Notes under the pieces: generated by a model
The model's database searches: none
What the model saw: only the letters and a program-made list of their open reading frames with translations
Told to the model about the DNA's origin: nothing
Part shown: piece after piece, positions 48,386 to 56,984 of the stretch
How positions within the stretch are numbered: position 1 is the stretch's first letter
How the letters are laid out: the number at the start of each line of letters is the position of its first letter
Translations under genes and position numbers: made by a program
Source of the DNA: Curvibacter gracilis ATCC BAA-807
GTDB lineage: Bacteria > Pseudomonadota > Gammaproteobacteria > Burkholderiales > Burkholderiaceae_C
Direction: 5' to 3'
Length of the DNA stretch: 64,000 nucleotides
Assembly (NCBI RefSeq): GCF_000518645.1
Contig: NZ_JADZ01000011.1
Coordinates: forward strand, 124,001 to 188,000

Positions 48386-51289
48386 TTACTGATTCAACTG
48401 CACACCGAAGGTCAGCGTCATGGTTCCACCCGGGCCCATGGTGGTCGCGCTACCGCAAATCACACCCGTGGTGCCCGCTTGGTGCGTCAGACTGACCGTG
48501 CCCGTCGTATTGGTGCTGGTGCACTGGTTGGCTGGCTGCTTGGGCGCCCAGACGGTGTAGGCCGGCACCATGTCGTTGATGGCGACATTGCTCAGGGACG
48601 TGGAGCCGTAGTTGGTTGCAGTGATCTGGTAGATCACGCAAGTGCCCGGCTTTTGCGTCAAGGTGGCCGTGCTGAACACGGTGGCCGAACCCGTGCATGC
48701 CAAGTCGGCCGCCTGGGTCTTGACCACCACCAATTGCTTGGCGGTCTGCACGGTGGTGCTGTCCACGTTGCTGACAGTCCCGCAATCGTCGCCGGGCGCG
48801 GGGTTGTCGGTCACGGTCAGCGTGGCGTTGTTGATATAGCCATCGGAGACACCTGCGGGCGCCGTGATGGTCAAGCGGATCTTCCACTGCTTGCCCGCCA
48901 GCAGTTGGGGAACGGTGCCCGTGGTGCCGATGGGTGTGGTGGTGCCGGTGGCGTCGTCAATGTAGGCCAGCGCGTAGCTCCAGCCAGCCGACACATCGCT
49001 GGTCGGCATGCCGACGGCAACCTTGAAGCCACCCGTGCCGCAAGTCTGTGTGCCCACGTTGCTCAGGGTGTGCAGGTAGACCACAGAACCGGGAGTGGCG
49101 ACCTGACCGGTCTGGCTGGACGTCAGCAGCAGCTTCTTGAACTTGGCGGGCTTGACCTCCACCGCGTCCTGCAGCACGTCGCTGACGATGAAGCCGGTCG
49201 ACGCCACGGTGGTGGAAACCGCCTGGAAGTAGATCGGCTGAACCACATCCGTGGTAGCCGTGGTAGCAGGCGTCACGCAAGCCATCACCTGCAATTGGGC
49301 GCCAGCCGCCACAGCCACAGGCTGAGTCAACTGGGCAGGCATGGTGGTGGCAGGCGGCGTGGGTACGCAGGAGGTTCCCGCAGCGTAGTAGGTGACCGTC
49401 CACGACGCAGGCAGGCTACCCGGGAAGGCAGCGCTGGAACTGGCGTTCAGTTGGTAGGTGTTGGCCTTCGAATCGGTGTTCTTGATGAACAAGGGGAAGC
49501 CCACCGGTACGCCTGGGGTGGTGCCGAGGGTCATCGTCGGATTCGGGCTGGGGCCGGCACCGAGGTCTCCGTTGCCCACCAGCCCCGAGCCAGTACCTGC
49601 AGCAGTGTTGGTCAGATCGACCCCCGCGACCAGCACGACCTTGCCCACCTGATCCCAGACCGAGTCCAGCACACTTGCGCCGCCTTCAGCGGAGGTCGCC
49701 GTGATCAGCACGTTGAACGGGCCACTGCCCACGACTGCCTCAGGAGGCAGGATGGCCTTGACCACCACCACATAACTGGCTCCTGGGTCCAAAGGACCGG
49801 TATCAGGAACGCCGTCGTTGTTGGTGTCCAGCAAGGGGGTCAGCCCGTCAGGCTTGAACAGGTCGAACCGGGTACCCGCCGGATAGGGGCTTTTTGCCGG
49901 GTCGCTCACCGCCTTGATGTTGAACGAGTCAACCGCATTGCCGGTGTTGATGATGTAGTTGCTGAAACGCACCGAACCGTTGGGGGTCACGGTAGGTTGT
50001 GTGACCAGGTTGTTCTGCGCGGTCGAGATCGCCGGAGGCGTGCTCGCGTCCTTGACCGGGCTGACGTCGGTGCTGGCCGCCACGACACCGTAAATCACCG
50101 AAGGCGAAAACGGCACCTTGTTGGTCGGCGTGGTGGTGCAACTGTCACCTGCGGAACCTGCGGTCGGGCAGTCACCCGAGCCATAGTAGGCGACGTTGGC
50201 CGTGTTGGAGCCGTCCGGCTTGGCCGTGCTGTTCACCAACACCACGAAGCTGAGAGTGCCCTGCTGACCGACCGCAACCTTGGCCACCGTGGCACGCACG
50301 GTGCTGCCGGTCACGCTGTAGACAACTGCGCCCGTCGTCGCCGTTTCGGAGAGCGCAACCCCGCCATTGCCGCTCCAGACTCCAGAGCCGGTCACGTAGG
50401 TCAAGCCCGCCGGCAAGGTGTCCCGAACGGAAAACGCACCATCTTTGGCACCCGTGTTGGTGAAGCCGATGGTGTACACCGCATACGTACAACCCGGTGC
50501 GGAACTCAAGGCCGCAGACCAGGTGGTCGAACAACTTGCTGCGGACGGTGGACCCCCTGTGATGGCTTTAGGCCAATCGACGCCACCTGGGGCTTTGACA
50601 CCCGGCAGGCTCAGCGATTTGGTGACGGAGAACGCAGTCCCGTCGGTCAGATTGACCGTGTCGAGGTTCGTGACGGTGAGGTTGTTCGATGGATAAAGCG
50701 AAGTGGTCCCTGCCGCAGCAGTGACCGTCGCCTTGCTGGTCCAGGTTCCGGTGGCCGTCGGAGGCACCGAGTAGGCCACGACAAAACGGAAGACGCCGCC
50801 ATTGCCCGCCACAGTCTGGTCGAAGCCCGTGGTACAGGCCGGCGTCATGTCTGTGGAACACAGCGCCGTGCCGGACGGCAAGCCGGTGCCGTTGGCATCA
50901 GCGTAGATGGCGATCTTGGTGAAGGGGGGAGCACCCGCGAGAGTCTCTGCCACACTCAGCTTGAACTTGTCCGAACCGTTGCCGGTGTTGGTCAAGGTGT
51001 GAGGCATGTAGACCGTATTGCCAGCGGAGGCCGATTTGGTGTTGTTGTCCACCAAAGTGAACGCACCGACCTGCTGAACAACCGTCAAGGCGTTGTTGGA
51101 TTTGGACTCCTGCTGCGTTCCGCCGGAGTCGATGTAGCGCGCAAGCGCCTGGTTGCCGATTTCAGTACCTGCCTCGGGTGGTGCGGCATAGGCTGAACCC
51201 AAGGTGACCAAAGAACCCAGAACCAGGGTGCCCACCCAGCTCATGAAGCTCTTGCGGCCACCACCATGTGGACCAGAGTTGATTTTCAA
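48386..51289 (-). CDS. Exported DUF11-repeat protein (967 residues)
   Basis: A signal peptide ends near GSAYAAPPEAG, followed by GTEIGNQALARYIDSGGTQQ, a common N-terminus of betaproteobacterial DUF11 proteins. Several beta-sandwich repeats follow with TLTNTGNGSDKFKLSV, GFTNTGAKDGAFSVRDTLPA and NYGSTSLSNVAINDMVPAYT. A calcium-type loop DTNNDGVPDTG is present. The start is TTG at 51289 with a perfect AGGAGG five bases upstream. A 17-base inverted repeat lies in its leader. It is the second gene in the cluster, between the 200-residue protein and the giant barrel protein. Likely a secreted or surface-layer structural protein; function unknown. Confidence 0.82.
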   Translation of the reverse strand: MKINSGPHGGGRKSFMSWVGTLVLGSLVTLGSAYAAPPEAGTEIGNQALARYIDSGGTQQESKSNNALTVVQQVGAFTLVDNNTKSASAGNTVYMPHTLTNTGNGSDKFKLSVAETLAGAPPFTKIAIYADANGTGLPSGTALCSTDMTPACTTGFDQTVAGNGGVFRFVVAYSVPPTATGTWTSKATVTAAAGTTSLYPSNNLTVTNLDTVNLTDGTAFSVTKSLSLPGVKAPGGVDWPKAITGGPPSAASCSTTWSAALSSAPGCTYAVYTIGFTNTGAKDGAFSVRDTLPAGLTYVTGSGVWSGNGGVALSETATTGAVVYSVTGSTVRATVAKVAVGQQGTLSFVVLVNSTAKPDGSNTANVAYYGSGDCPTAGSAGDSCTTTPTNKVPFSPSVIYGVVAASTDVSPVKDASTPPAISTAQNNLVTQPTVTPNGSVRFSNYIINTGNAVDSFNIKAVSDPAKSPYPAGTRFDLFKPDGLTPLLDTNNDGVPDTGPLDPGASYVVVVKAILPPEAVVGSGPFNVLITATSAEGGASVLDSVWDQVGKVVLVAGVDLTNTAAGTGSGLVGNGDLGAGPSPNPTMTLGTTPGVPVGFPLFIKNTDSKANTYQLNASSSAAFPGSLPASWTVTYYAAGTSCVPTPPATTMPAQLTQPVAVAAGAQLQVMACVTPATTATTDVVQPIYFQAVSTTVASTGFIVSDVLQDAVEVKPAKFKKLLLTSSQTGQVATPGSVVYLHTLSNVGTQTCGTGGFKVAVGMPTSDVSAGWSYALAYIDDATGTTTPIGTTGTVPQLLAGKQWKIRLTITAPAGVSDGYINNATLTVTDNPAPGDDCGTVSNVDSTTVQTAKQLVVVKTQAADLACTGSATVFSTATLTQKPGTCVIYQITATNYGSTSLSNVAINDMVPAYTVWAPKQPANQCTSTNTTGTVSLTHQAGTTGVICGSATTMGPGGTMTLTFGVQLNQ

Positions 51290-51304
51290 GATAACCTCCT
51301 GTAT

Positions 51305-51400
51305 CGGCCTTGGTTCAAGGTCACTGGTCCGCCCTATTTCACAGGAGCGTAAGAATCCATGGCGACTAATAAATCACCCAGAAACCTTGAACCAAAGCCG
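51305..51400. repeat. Imperfect 17-base inverted repeat in the leader of the 967-residue DUF11 gene
   Basis: CGGCCTTGGTTCAAGGT (51305-51321) is matched by its reverse complement, with one mismatch, at 51384-51400. The spacer is 62 bases. Both arms lie upstream of the AGGAGG/TTG start of the DUF11 gene. It can form a large hairpin in the message or be a two-site operator. Confidence 0.55.
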
Positions 51401-51490
51401 ATTTGAAGAAAAAGCCCTGCAGCCGATTAAATGCAGCAGGTAGGGGACATCCACACGCCGACCACTCGGCCCATGAAGATGAGGTGTGCT

Positions 51491-51524
51491 GGATTGATCA
51501 ACGGGTTATGAACCCGATCAATCC
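51491..51524 (-). terminator. Hairpin downstream of the 200-residue DUF11-like gene
   Basis: GGATTGATC (51491-51499) pairs with GATCAATCC (51516-51524), and an inner stem GGGTT/AACCC closes a three-base loop. It lies ten bases after the stop codon on the minus strand. No T run follows, so it may be a partial terminator or a processing site between the first and second genes of the cluster. Confidence 0.5.
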
Positions 51525-51533
51525 ATGATGGGG

Positions 51534-52136
51534 TTATTGACGAATGCCGGATGCGGTCTGACCCGAATCATTTTTCAACGCTGACTTGAAGGATTCAAGT
51601 TGCGCGCGCGCAGACACAGTTTGAGTGGCGCCAGGGGCCAATTGGCCCAAGTCCCACTTGAGCGAGCGGTACTGCACGTAGGGGACAGGTTCGACCTGAA
51701 CACGGCCATTGACGCGCACCTGCCGCGTCAGGGGTTCGGGTGCAAACGCACCGCTGGCCGTGGCCGCCAGGGCCTTGCCCGGGCCGGGACGAGCAGTTTT
51801 GGGGAGGTATTCCATGCCCTCGGGGATGGGCAGGATGGCTTGCAGGCCCGTCACGGGCTTGCCATCCTGATTGGTGTAGGTGGCACGGTATTCAATCACG
51901 TCCCCCGGCTTGATGGATGGAGCATCCACCAGGGTTTCTTTTCCATTCTCCAGAGTAACCACTTTGTATTGATCGAGTCGCACCTTGACAGGGGAGACCT
52001 TGATGTTCGCGGTGGGTTCATTGGATTTATGAACTGGCTGAGCCCAATTCAAAGAATGAAAGCCTGCCAACATGAAAACCAGCAGGAATTTCGTGATGAA
52101 AGAACCCGAGACCGGACGACTGATATTCAAAAACAT
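51534..52136 (-). CDS. Small exported DUF11-like protein (200 residues)
   Basis: A signal peptide or anchor (FLLVFMLAGFHSLNWAQP) precedes one DUF11-like domain with IKPGDVIEYRATYTNQDGKP and the tail WDLGQLAPGATQTVSARAQL. The ATG at 52136 has AAGAAGG seven bases upstream. It is the first gene of the minus-strand surface cluster. A single-domain partner could be a periplasmic chaperone or a minor subunit for the large DUF11 proteins; that is only inference from size and context. Confidence 0.78.
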   Translation of the reverse strand: MFLNISRPVSGSFITKFLLVFMLAGFHSLNWAQPVHKSNEPTANIKVSPVKVRLDQYKVVTLENGKETLVDAPSIKPGDVIEYRATYTNQDGKPVTGLQAILPIPEGMEYLPKTARPGPGKALAATASGAFAPEPLTRQVRVNGRVQVEPVPYVQYRSLKWDLGQLAPGATQTVSARAQLESFKSALKNDSGQTASGIRQ

Positions 52137-52487
52137 AGACAAGCCTTCTTTGCAATAAACATTGACAACACAACTCAGTGGTCACACTCACAAAACCATT
52201 TGTTGCGTGTGTAATCTTAGTAGTGCGCCTTGGCCGCCAATGTAGGAGAAGGCCGCAGATTGCTATGTGAATATTTGAATCAATACGAAAGTATTTAAAA
52301 CAGGGGCAGCGTGAATTTCGCACACATATGGAAAAAATGACATCCAAAGGATCTGTAAATCACATCAACGGCATGTCGAATATCCACACCCGATGCAACT
52401 GATACGTCGAAAAACATCATTACGTCCAGCTTACGACAAGCCCATCCGCGACCCTGCAGCAAGCCAAAGACCCCAGGATGAGGTCGA
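52137..52487. other. Intergenic region upstream of the DUF11 cluster
   Basis: A relatively AT-rich 351-base gap with no gene. It lies between the end of thiD and the start of the surface cluster, both on the minus strand, and must contain the cluster promoter. Several AT-rich hexamers could serve as -10 boxes, and I could not settle on one. Confidence 0.4.
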
Positions 52488-53366
52488 TCAGATACCGAGG
52501 CGGCGCATGGGCAGCGGCGAAAATCCGTGGTTCAGAGGACCATGACCCCGTCCGGTCTTGACGGAGGCGCCCGCCTCAATGGCTTGAAGGATGTAGGACC
52601 TGGCGGCTCGAACGGCCTGGGGCAGGGGCAAGCCCAAGGCCAACTCACAGGCAATGGCAGCCGACAGGGTGCAGCCCGTGCCGTGCACGTTGACACTGGC
52701 AACGCGTGGGCAGGCCAGGTGCAGGTGCTCGCCATCAGCCGTCAAGAGCAGATCAACCACCTCATTGCCCGGCAGATGGCCTCCTTTGAGCAACACGGCC
52801 CGGGCGCCCAGCCCGATCAGACGCTGGGCGGCGGGCAGCAATTGCTCCACCTGCGTGATGCGTTGCCCAAGCAGGCATTCGGCCTCATCGAGGTTGGGGG
52901 TGATCAACGTGGCACACGGGAACAGTGTTTCCACCATCACGGATACCGTCTCTTCCGCCATCAACAGGTCACCGCTGGTGGCCACCATCACAGGGTCCAC
53001 CACCACTTGCGTCCAAGCATGGCGACGGATGGCCGCCACCACCGCATGCACCACATCAGGTGTCGCCAGCATGCCCGTCTTGACAGCGTCTACGCCGATG
53101 TCTTCGGCCACGGCATCGATCTCCTGAATCAGATGCGCCACCGGCACCGGGTGCACGGCGCGCACACCCTGTGTGTTTTGCGCTGTCAGTGCGGTGATGG
53201 CCGTCATGCCGTAGCAGCCGTGGGCGGCGATGGTCTTGAGGTCGGCCTGGATACCAGCGCCACCACCGCTGTCGGATCCCGCGATGCTCAATACCCGTGG
53301 ATATCGGCAGGCCTGGATCTGGGCGGAGCTGGCAGGGGCGGAAGCGATGGAGGTCTCAGAAGTCAT
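52488..53366 (-). CDS. thiD: Hydroxymethylpyrimidine/phosphomethylpyrimidine kinase
   Basis: A 292-residue ribokinase-fold enzyme that phosphorylates HMP to HMP-PP for thiamine synthesis. Hallmarks are LSIAGSDSGGGAGIQADLKT, VVDPVMVATSGDLLM and the catalytic anion hole in VHGTGCTLSAAIACELALG. About 25 extra N-terminal residues precede the family start. It is transcribed away from the TPP riboswitch and thiO operon, so the two thiamine units diverge from a shared 300-base region. Confidence 0.92.
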   Translation of the reverse strand: MTSETSIASAPASSAQIQACRYPRVLSIAGSDSGGGAGIQADLKTIAAHGCYGMTAITALTAQNTQGVRAVHPVPVAHLIQEIDAVAEDIGVDAVKTGMLATPDVVHAVVAAIRRHAWTQVVVDPVMVATSGDLLMAEETVSVMVETLFPCATLITPNLDEAECLLGQRITQVEQLLPAAQRLIGLGARAVLLKGGHLPGNEVVDLLLTADGEHLHLACPRVASVNVHGTGCTLSAAIACELALGLPLPQAVRAARSYILQAIEAGASVKTGRGHGPLNHGFSPLPMRRLGI

Positions 53367-53487
53367 GGAACGGATAGGGACAGGGCCGAAAGTGGCCGAT
53401 TATGGCGACCGCAGATCCTGATTGGATGGCTGAGGACTGTGCTCCCGGACTGAAGGGCAACGACACGTTGCATAATCCGACCGCGGA

Positions 53488-53604
53488 TGAAACAGGGGTG
53501 CCTGTCGGATGTTCATGCGGTGCCAACAGCACTGCGGTAACTTTGACCTGGCTGAGAAAGACCCTCATGACCCGATCCAGATCATGCTGGCGTGGGAAGT
53601 TTCA
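53488..53604 (+). ncRNA. TPP riboswitch (THI element) of the thiOSGE operon
   Basis: A complete thiamine pyrophosphate aptamer. P1 is TGAAAC (53488-53493) with GTTTCA (53599-53604). The conserved parts AGGGGTGCC, GCTGAGAAAGACCC and the P4/P5 section CCCGATCCAGATCATGCTGG followed by CGTGGGAAG are all present and in order. The P3 arm is longer than the E. coli thiM version. It lies about 185 bases upstream of thiO and should reduce expression when TPP is plentiful. Confidence 0.95.
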
Positions 53605-53675
53605 AACATCAACGACGCGTGGCCTCGTTTCGTCCTCAACCCCTGCATCCAGGTAACAGGTAAAGGACCGACGAC

Positions 53676-53795
53676 ATGCCCTCTCAGAACGCCCCAGGCA
53701 CTCGCCCCAACGCGACTTCGCCAAACGTCCCACCGTCCCGATCGACACCACCCTGCCCTGCCGCCATGCTGACTGGTGGCGTGCTGCCATGCTGA
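53676..53795 (+). CDS. Possible 39-residue leader peptide between the riboswitch and thiO
   Basis: A short frame begins MPSQNAPGTRPNAT and ends LTGGVLPC. It has an AAAGGA box eight bases before its ATG, better than the site of thiO. Its stop overlaps the thiO start by seven bases, so it could couple translation of thiO to the riboswitch-controlled leader. The composition (Pro, Ser, Thr) gives no family. It may be a genuine leader peptide or a fortuitous frame. Confidence 0.35.
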   Translation: MPSQNAPGTRPNATSPNVPPSRSTPPCPAAMLTGGVLPC

Positions 53796-54904
53796 TCCGA
53801 CGTCACCAGAAGGTCGTCATCCTGGGGGCGGGACTGATGGGCCGCATGCTGGGGCTGCAAATGCTGCGCGCGGGCCACCCGGTCTCGCTGCATGACGCCG
53901 CAGGTCCCGATGCCGATGGCGCTGCTGCCCGCGTGGCGGCGGCCATGCTGGCCCCCTTGGCAGAGTCAGCCATCACCGAGCCTTGCGTGGTGCGCATGGG
54001 GCAGTACGCGCTGGAGCGCTGGCCGGTGCTGTTGGGACAATTGCGCCATCCAGTCTTCTTTCAGCGTGCGGGCACATTGATCGTCTGGCACCGGCAGGAT
54101 CGCGCCGAAGCCGCTCGCTTCGAAGGCCTGCTGCGCTCCACCCAGGATCGGGTGCCTGGACTCCCTCCACTGCAGACGCTGGATGCCCTCGGCGTCGCCC
54201 AGCAGGAGCCCGCCCTCGCCCAGCGCTTTCATCAGGGCCTGCTGCTGCCTGGTGAAGGACAGCTGGACAACCGGGGCCTGTTGCAAGCCCTGCTGATCGA
54301 GTTGCAAGCAGAAGGCGCCCGGATGCACTGGAACAGCCCTCAGACACCGGCAACCTTCGAGCGGGATGAAGACAGCTTCGTCATCGACTGCCGGGGCATG
54401 GGTGCGCGCCCTCAATGGCCGGGCCTGCGGGCCGTGCGCGGCGAGGTGATACGGCTGCATGCGCCGGAGGTGAGCCTGGCGCGCCCCACCCGCTTAATCC
54501 ATCCCCGCTACCCGATCTACATCGCCCCCAAACCCGACCATGTGTTCGTGGTAGGGGCCACCGAGATCGAAAGCGACGACAACAGCCCGGCCAGCGTGCG
54601 CTCCACCCTCGAGCTGCTGAGCGCCGCCTACACGGTGCACCCCGGGTTTGCCGAGGCACGCATCCTGGAGCTCAACACCCAGTGCCGTCCCACCCTGCCC
54701 GACAACCTGCCACGCATGCGGCGTTGCGGGCCACGCTCGGTGCAGATCAACGGCCTGTACCGGCACGGCTTCATGATCTCGCCGGCCATGGCCGATGTCG
54801 CCATGGCCTGGCTCACCCAAGGCGACAGCACACTGGCCGAGCGCCTGGGTGTGACGCTGGAAGAGCCGGCCCCCTCACAGCCCCCCCTGACAGAAGCCAT
54901 CTGA
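53789..54904 (+). CDS. thiO: Glycine oxidase-like FAD enzyme ThiO
   Basis: A 371-residue DAO-family flavoenzyme. The FAD site VVILGAGLMGRMLGLQMLRA begins near residue 9; the C-terminal part has VFVVGATEIESDD and GLYRHGFMISPAMAD, standard for ThiO. It oxidises glycine to iminoglycine for thiazole formation by ThiG. The ATG at 53789 overlaps a short upstream frame. It is the first thi gene after the TPP riboswitch and is followed by thiS after four bases. Confidence 0.88.
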   Translation: MLIRRHQKVVILGAGLMGRMLGLQMLRAGHPVSLHDAAGPDADGAAARVAAAMLAPLAESAITEPCVVRMGQYALERWPVLLGQLRHPVFFQRAGTLIVWHRQDRAEAARFEGLLRSTQDRVPGLPPLQTLDALGVAQQEPALAQRFHQGLLLPGEGQLDNRGLLQALLIELQAEGARMHWNSPQTPATFERDEDSFVIDCRGMGARPQWPGLRAVRGEVIRLHAPEVSLARPTRLIHPRYPIYIAPKPDHVFVVGATEIESDDNSPASVRSTLELLSAAYTVHPGFAEARILELNTQCRPTLPDNLPRMRRCGPRSVQINGLYRHGFMISPAMADVAMAWLTQGDSTLAERLGVTLEEPAPSQPPLTEAI

Positions 54905-54908
54905 GCCC

Positions 54909-55106
54909 ATGGACATCGAAATCAATCAACGTCCCGTGCAGATCCCGCAGGACTGCACCCTGGCCGAACTGCTGTGCAGCCAGGGCTTCACGCCACCGTA
55001 TGCGGTGGCGATCAACACACGCTTCGTCCCGCGGTCAACCTATGCCCAAACCCACTTGCAGGCAGGCGACCGCGTTGAAGTGATCACCCCAGTCACCGGA
55101 GGATGA
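54909..55106 (+). CDS. thiS: Thiamine biosynthesis sulfur carrier ThiS
   Basis: A 65-residue ubiquitin-like protein ending in the required Gly-Gly (VEVITPVTGG). Its C-terminus is adenylated and thiocarboxylated to give sulfur to the thiazole ring. FVPRSTYAQTHLQAGDRVE matches the family. It lies four bases after thiO and three before thiG, in one operon. Confidence 0.93.
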   Translation: MDIEINQRPVQIPQDCTLAELLCSQGFTPPYAVAINTRFVPRSTYAQTHLQAGDRVEVITPVTGG

Positions 55107-55109
55107 GCC

Positions 55110-55937
55110 ATGAGCGCACCCAGCACCCCACCCCATGATCCCCTGATTCTGTATGGCCAGTCATTTGAGAGCCGGCTGATGCTGGGCACGGCCCGCTACC
55201 CCTCACCAGCCACCCTGGAAGCCGCCGTGCGCCTGGCACGGCCGGCGATGCTGACAGCCTCGCTGCGCCGCCAGGCCAGCACTGGCGTGGGCACCACCCA
55301 GGACAACGAGTTCTGGCGCCTGCTCCAGACCCTGGGTGTGCCGGTGTTACCCAATACGGCCGGCTGCCACACCCCCGAGGAAGCCATCACCACGGCCCAG
55401 ATGGCCCGTGAGGTGTTTGAGACCGACTGGATCAAACTGGAGCTGATCGGCGACGACTACACCCTGCAACCCGACACACTGAACCTGGTGCCGGTGGCCG
55501 AGCAATTGATACGCGATGGCTTTCGCGTGCTGCCCTACTGCACCGACGACCTCGTGCTGTGCCAACGCCTGGTCGACGTTGGGTGTCAGGCCGTGATGCC
55601 CTGGGCTGCCCCCATAGGCACCGGCAAGGGCCCGATCAACCCAAGCGCCCTGCAAACCCTGCGTGAACGCCTCGATGTTCCACTGATCGTCGACGCTGGC
55701 CTGGGCCGGCCATCGCACGCCTGCACTGTGATGGAGTGGGGGTTTGACGCTGTGTTGCTGAACACCGCGGTGGCCCTGGCGCAAGAGCCGGTGCAAATGG
55801 CCGATGCCTTCGCCAAGGCCGTGAGCGCCGGGCGCCTGGCCCATTTGGCCGGCACCATGCAGGCCCAGGACAACGCACAACCCAGCACCCCGGTGCTGGG
55901 AACCCCCTTCTGGCACCACTGCGGAGCGGCACCATGA
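55110..55937 (+). CDS. thiG: Thiazole synthase ThiG
   Basis: A 275-residue TIM-barrel enzyme that builds thiazole phosphate from DXP, iminoglycine and ThiS thiocarboxylate. The start region SRLMLGTARYPSPATLEAAV, the Schiff-base lysine in DWIKLELIGDD and the phosphate loop VDAGLGRPSHACTVMEWGFD are clear. The usual GTGKY is GTARY here, a mild variation. It overlaps thiE by four bases (ATGA). Confidence 0.94.
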   Translation: MSAPSTPPHDPLILYGQSFESRLMLGTARYPSPATLEAAVRLARPAMLTASLRRQASTGVGTTQDNEFWRLLQTLGVPVLPNTAGCHTPEEAITTAQMAREVFETDWIKLELIGDDYTLQPDTLNLVPVAEQLIRDGFRVLPYCTDDLVLCQRLVDVGCQAVMPWAAPIGTGKGPINPSALQTLRERLDVPLIVDAGLGRPSHACTVMEWGFDAVLLNTAVALAQEPVQMADAFAKAVSAGRLAHLAGTMQAQDNAQPSTPVLGTPFWHHCGAAP

Positions 55938-56875
55938 CACGCGCCACCCACCCTGAACTGCTGGCCCAGGCCATCCTGAGTAAGCACCAAGCCCGTTTTG
56001 GTGGCCCCGGGATCCTGCCTGCGATCTCTGAAACACCCTCCCTGCCCGGCGTCCAACAAGCCGCCTGGCGCGCCTGCCGGGCGCTGGGCTTCATTGACGT
56101 CGATGCCACCTGCCTGGCCCGGGCCTGGCAGGCGCGCGAAGAACGCACCGGACGCACCGACGACCTGAGCTGGCCCGACCAGCCGCAGGATTTCGGCCTG
56201 GGCCGCTACCCCGCCGACCTGCCGACCTTTGCACCCTGCCCCCGCGCACTGGGGCTCTATGTGGTGGCGCCAGACGCGAACTGGATCGCGCGTCTGGCCC
56301 ACATGGGCATCCCGACCTTGCAGTTGCGCTTCAAGTCGCAAGACCCGGCCGCGGTGCGATCTGAGATCAAGGCCGCCTTGGCGGCCGTCCGGGGCACCGA
56401 TGTTCGGCTTTTCATCAATGACCACTGGCAGATCGCCCTGGAGGAAGGCGCCTGGGGCATCCACCTGGGGCAGGAAGACCTCGCAGAGTTGGGCGAGGCC
56501 CACCTGGCCACCCTGCGCAACGCCGGTGTGCGCCTGGGGGTCAGCACCCACGGGTATGCCGAAATGGTGTTGGCCGATCAGGTGCGTCCAAGTTACATCG
56601 CCATGGGTGCGGTCTACCCCACCACCTTGAAAGCGATGGCCACGGCACCGCAGGGCGTTGCCCGCCTGATGGCCTACGCCGATCTGCTGCGCCGCCAGCA
56701 GCCCCCCTATCCCCTGGTGGCCATCGGTGGCATCGATCGCGATCGCCTGGCCGAGGTCCTGCCCAGCGGGGTCGGCAGCGTGGCCGTGGTGCGAGCCGTC
56801 CTGGCCGCCAACGATCCCCAAGCCGAAGCCCAGGCATTGATGCAGGCCATGAAGGGATCTGCGGCCGAAGCTTGA
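55934..56875 (+). CDS. thiE: Thiamine phosphate synthase ThiE with N-terminal extension
   Basis: A 313-residue protein. The C-terminal 200 residues form the ThiE barrel, with GIPTLQLRFKSQD, RLFINDHWQIALEEGAWGIH, GVRLGVSTHGYAEM and LVAIGGID. It joins HMP-PP to thiazole phosphate. The first 105 residues are an extension (PGILPAISETPSLPGVQQAA) absent from E. coli ThiE; I do not recognise it. The ATG overlaps the thiG stop. The loop usually reading VFPTPTK is VYPTTLK. The last operon gene here; a broken TPP riboswitch begins 30 bases later. Confidence 0.88.
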   Translation: MTRATHPELLAQAILSKHQARFGGPGILPAISETPSLPGVQQAAWRACRALGFIDVDATCLARAWQAREERTGRTDDLSWPDQPQDFGLGRYPADLPTFAPCPRALGLYVVAPDANWIARLAHMGIPTLQLRFKSQDPAAVRSEIKAALAAVRGTDVRLFINDHWQIALEEGAWGIHLGQEDLAELGEAHLATLRNAGVRLGVSTHGYAEMVLADQVRPSYIAMGAVYPTTLKAMATAPQGVARLMAYADLLRRQQPPYPLVAIGGIDRDRLAEVLPSGVGSVAVVRAVLAANDPQAEAQALMQAMKGSAAEA

Positions 56876-56904
56876 CGGCCTGTTTACAATGCCGTCATCT
56901 CGCA

Positions 56905-56984
56905 GTCACACTGCCTGCGAGGCCGCTAGGGGTGTCCCGGAGGCTCTGCCTCCCGGACTGAGAGAGTCCCTTTGAACCTGATTG
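56905..56984 (+). ncRNA. Truncated TPP riboswitch (5' half only)
   Basis: The 5' half of a THI element is intact: GCTAGGGGTGTCC, a GC-rich P3 hairpin, GACTGAGAGAGTCCC and TTTGAACCTGAT. Directly after that, where the P4/P5 pyrophosphate-binding helix should follow, the sequence turns into an IS3 transposase frame. The element can no longer bind TPP normally. A promoter-like TTTACAAT lies about 25 bases upstream, and the whole leader resembles the one at 60.9 kb. Confidence 0.85.

Noticed and set aside
43819-51196. Long plus-strand frames opposite the DUF11 genes
   Set aside because: They lack signal peptides and motifs and are rich in Gly, His, Arg and Gln as antisense shadows; the minus-strand frames have ribosome sites, signal peptides and DUF11 domains.
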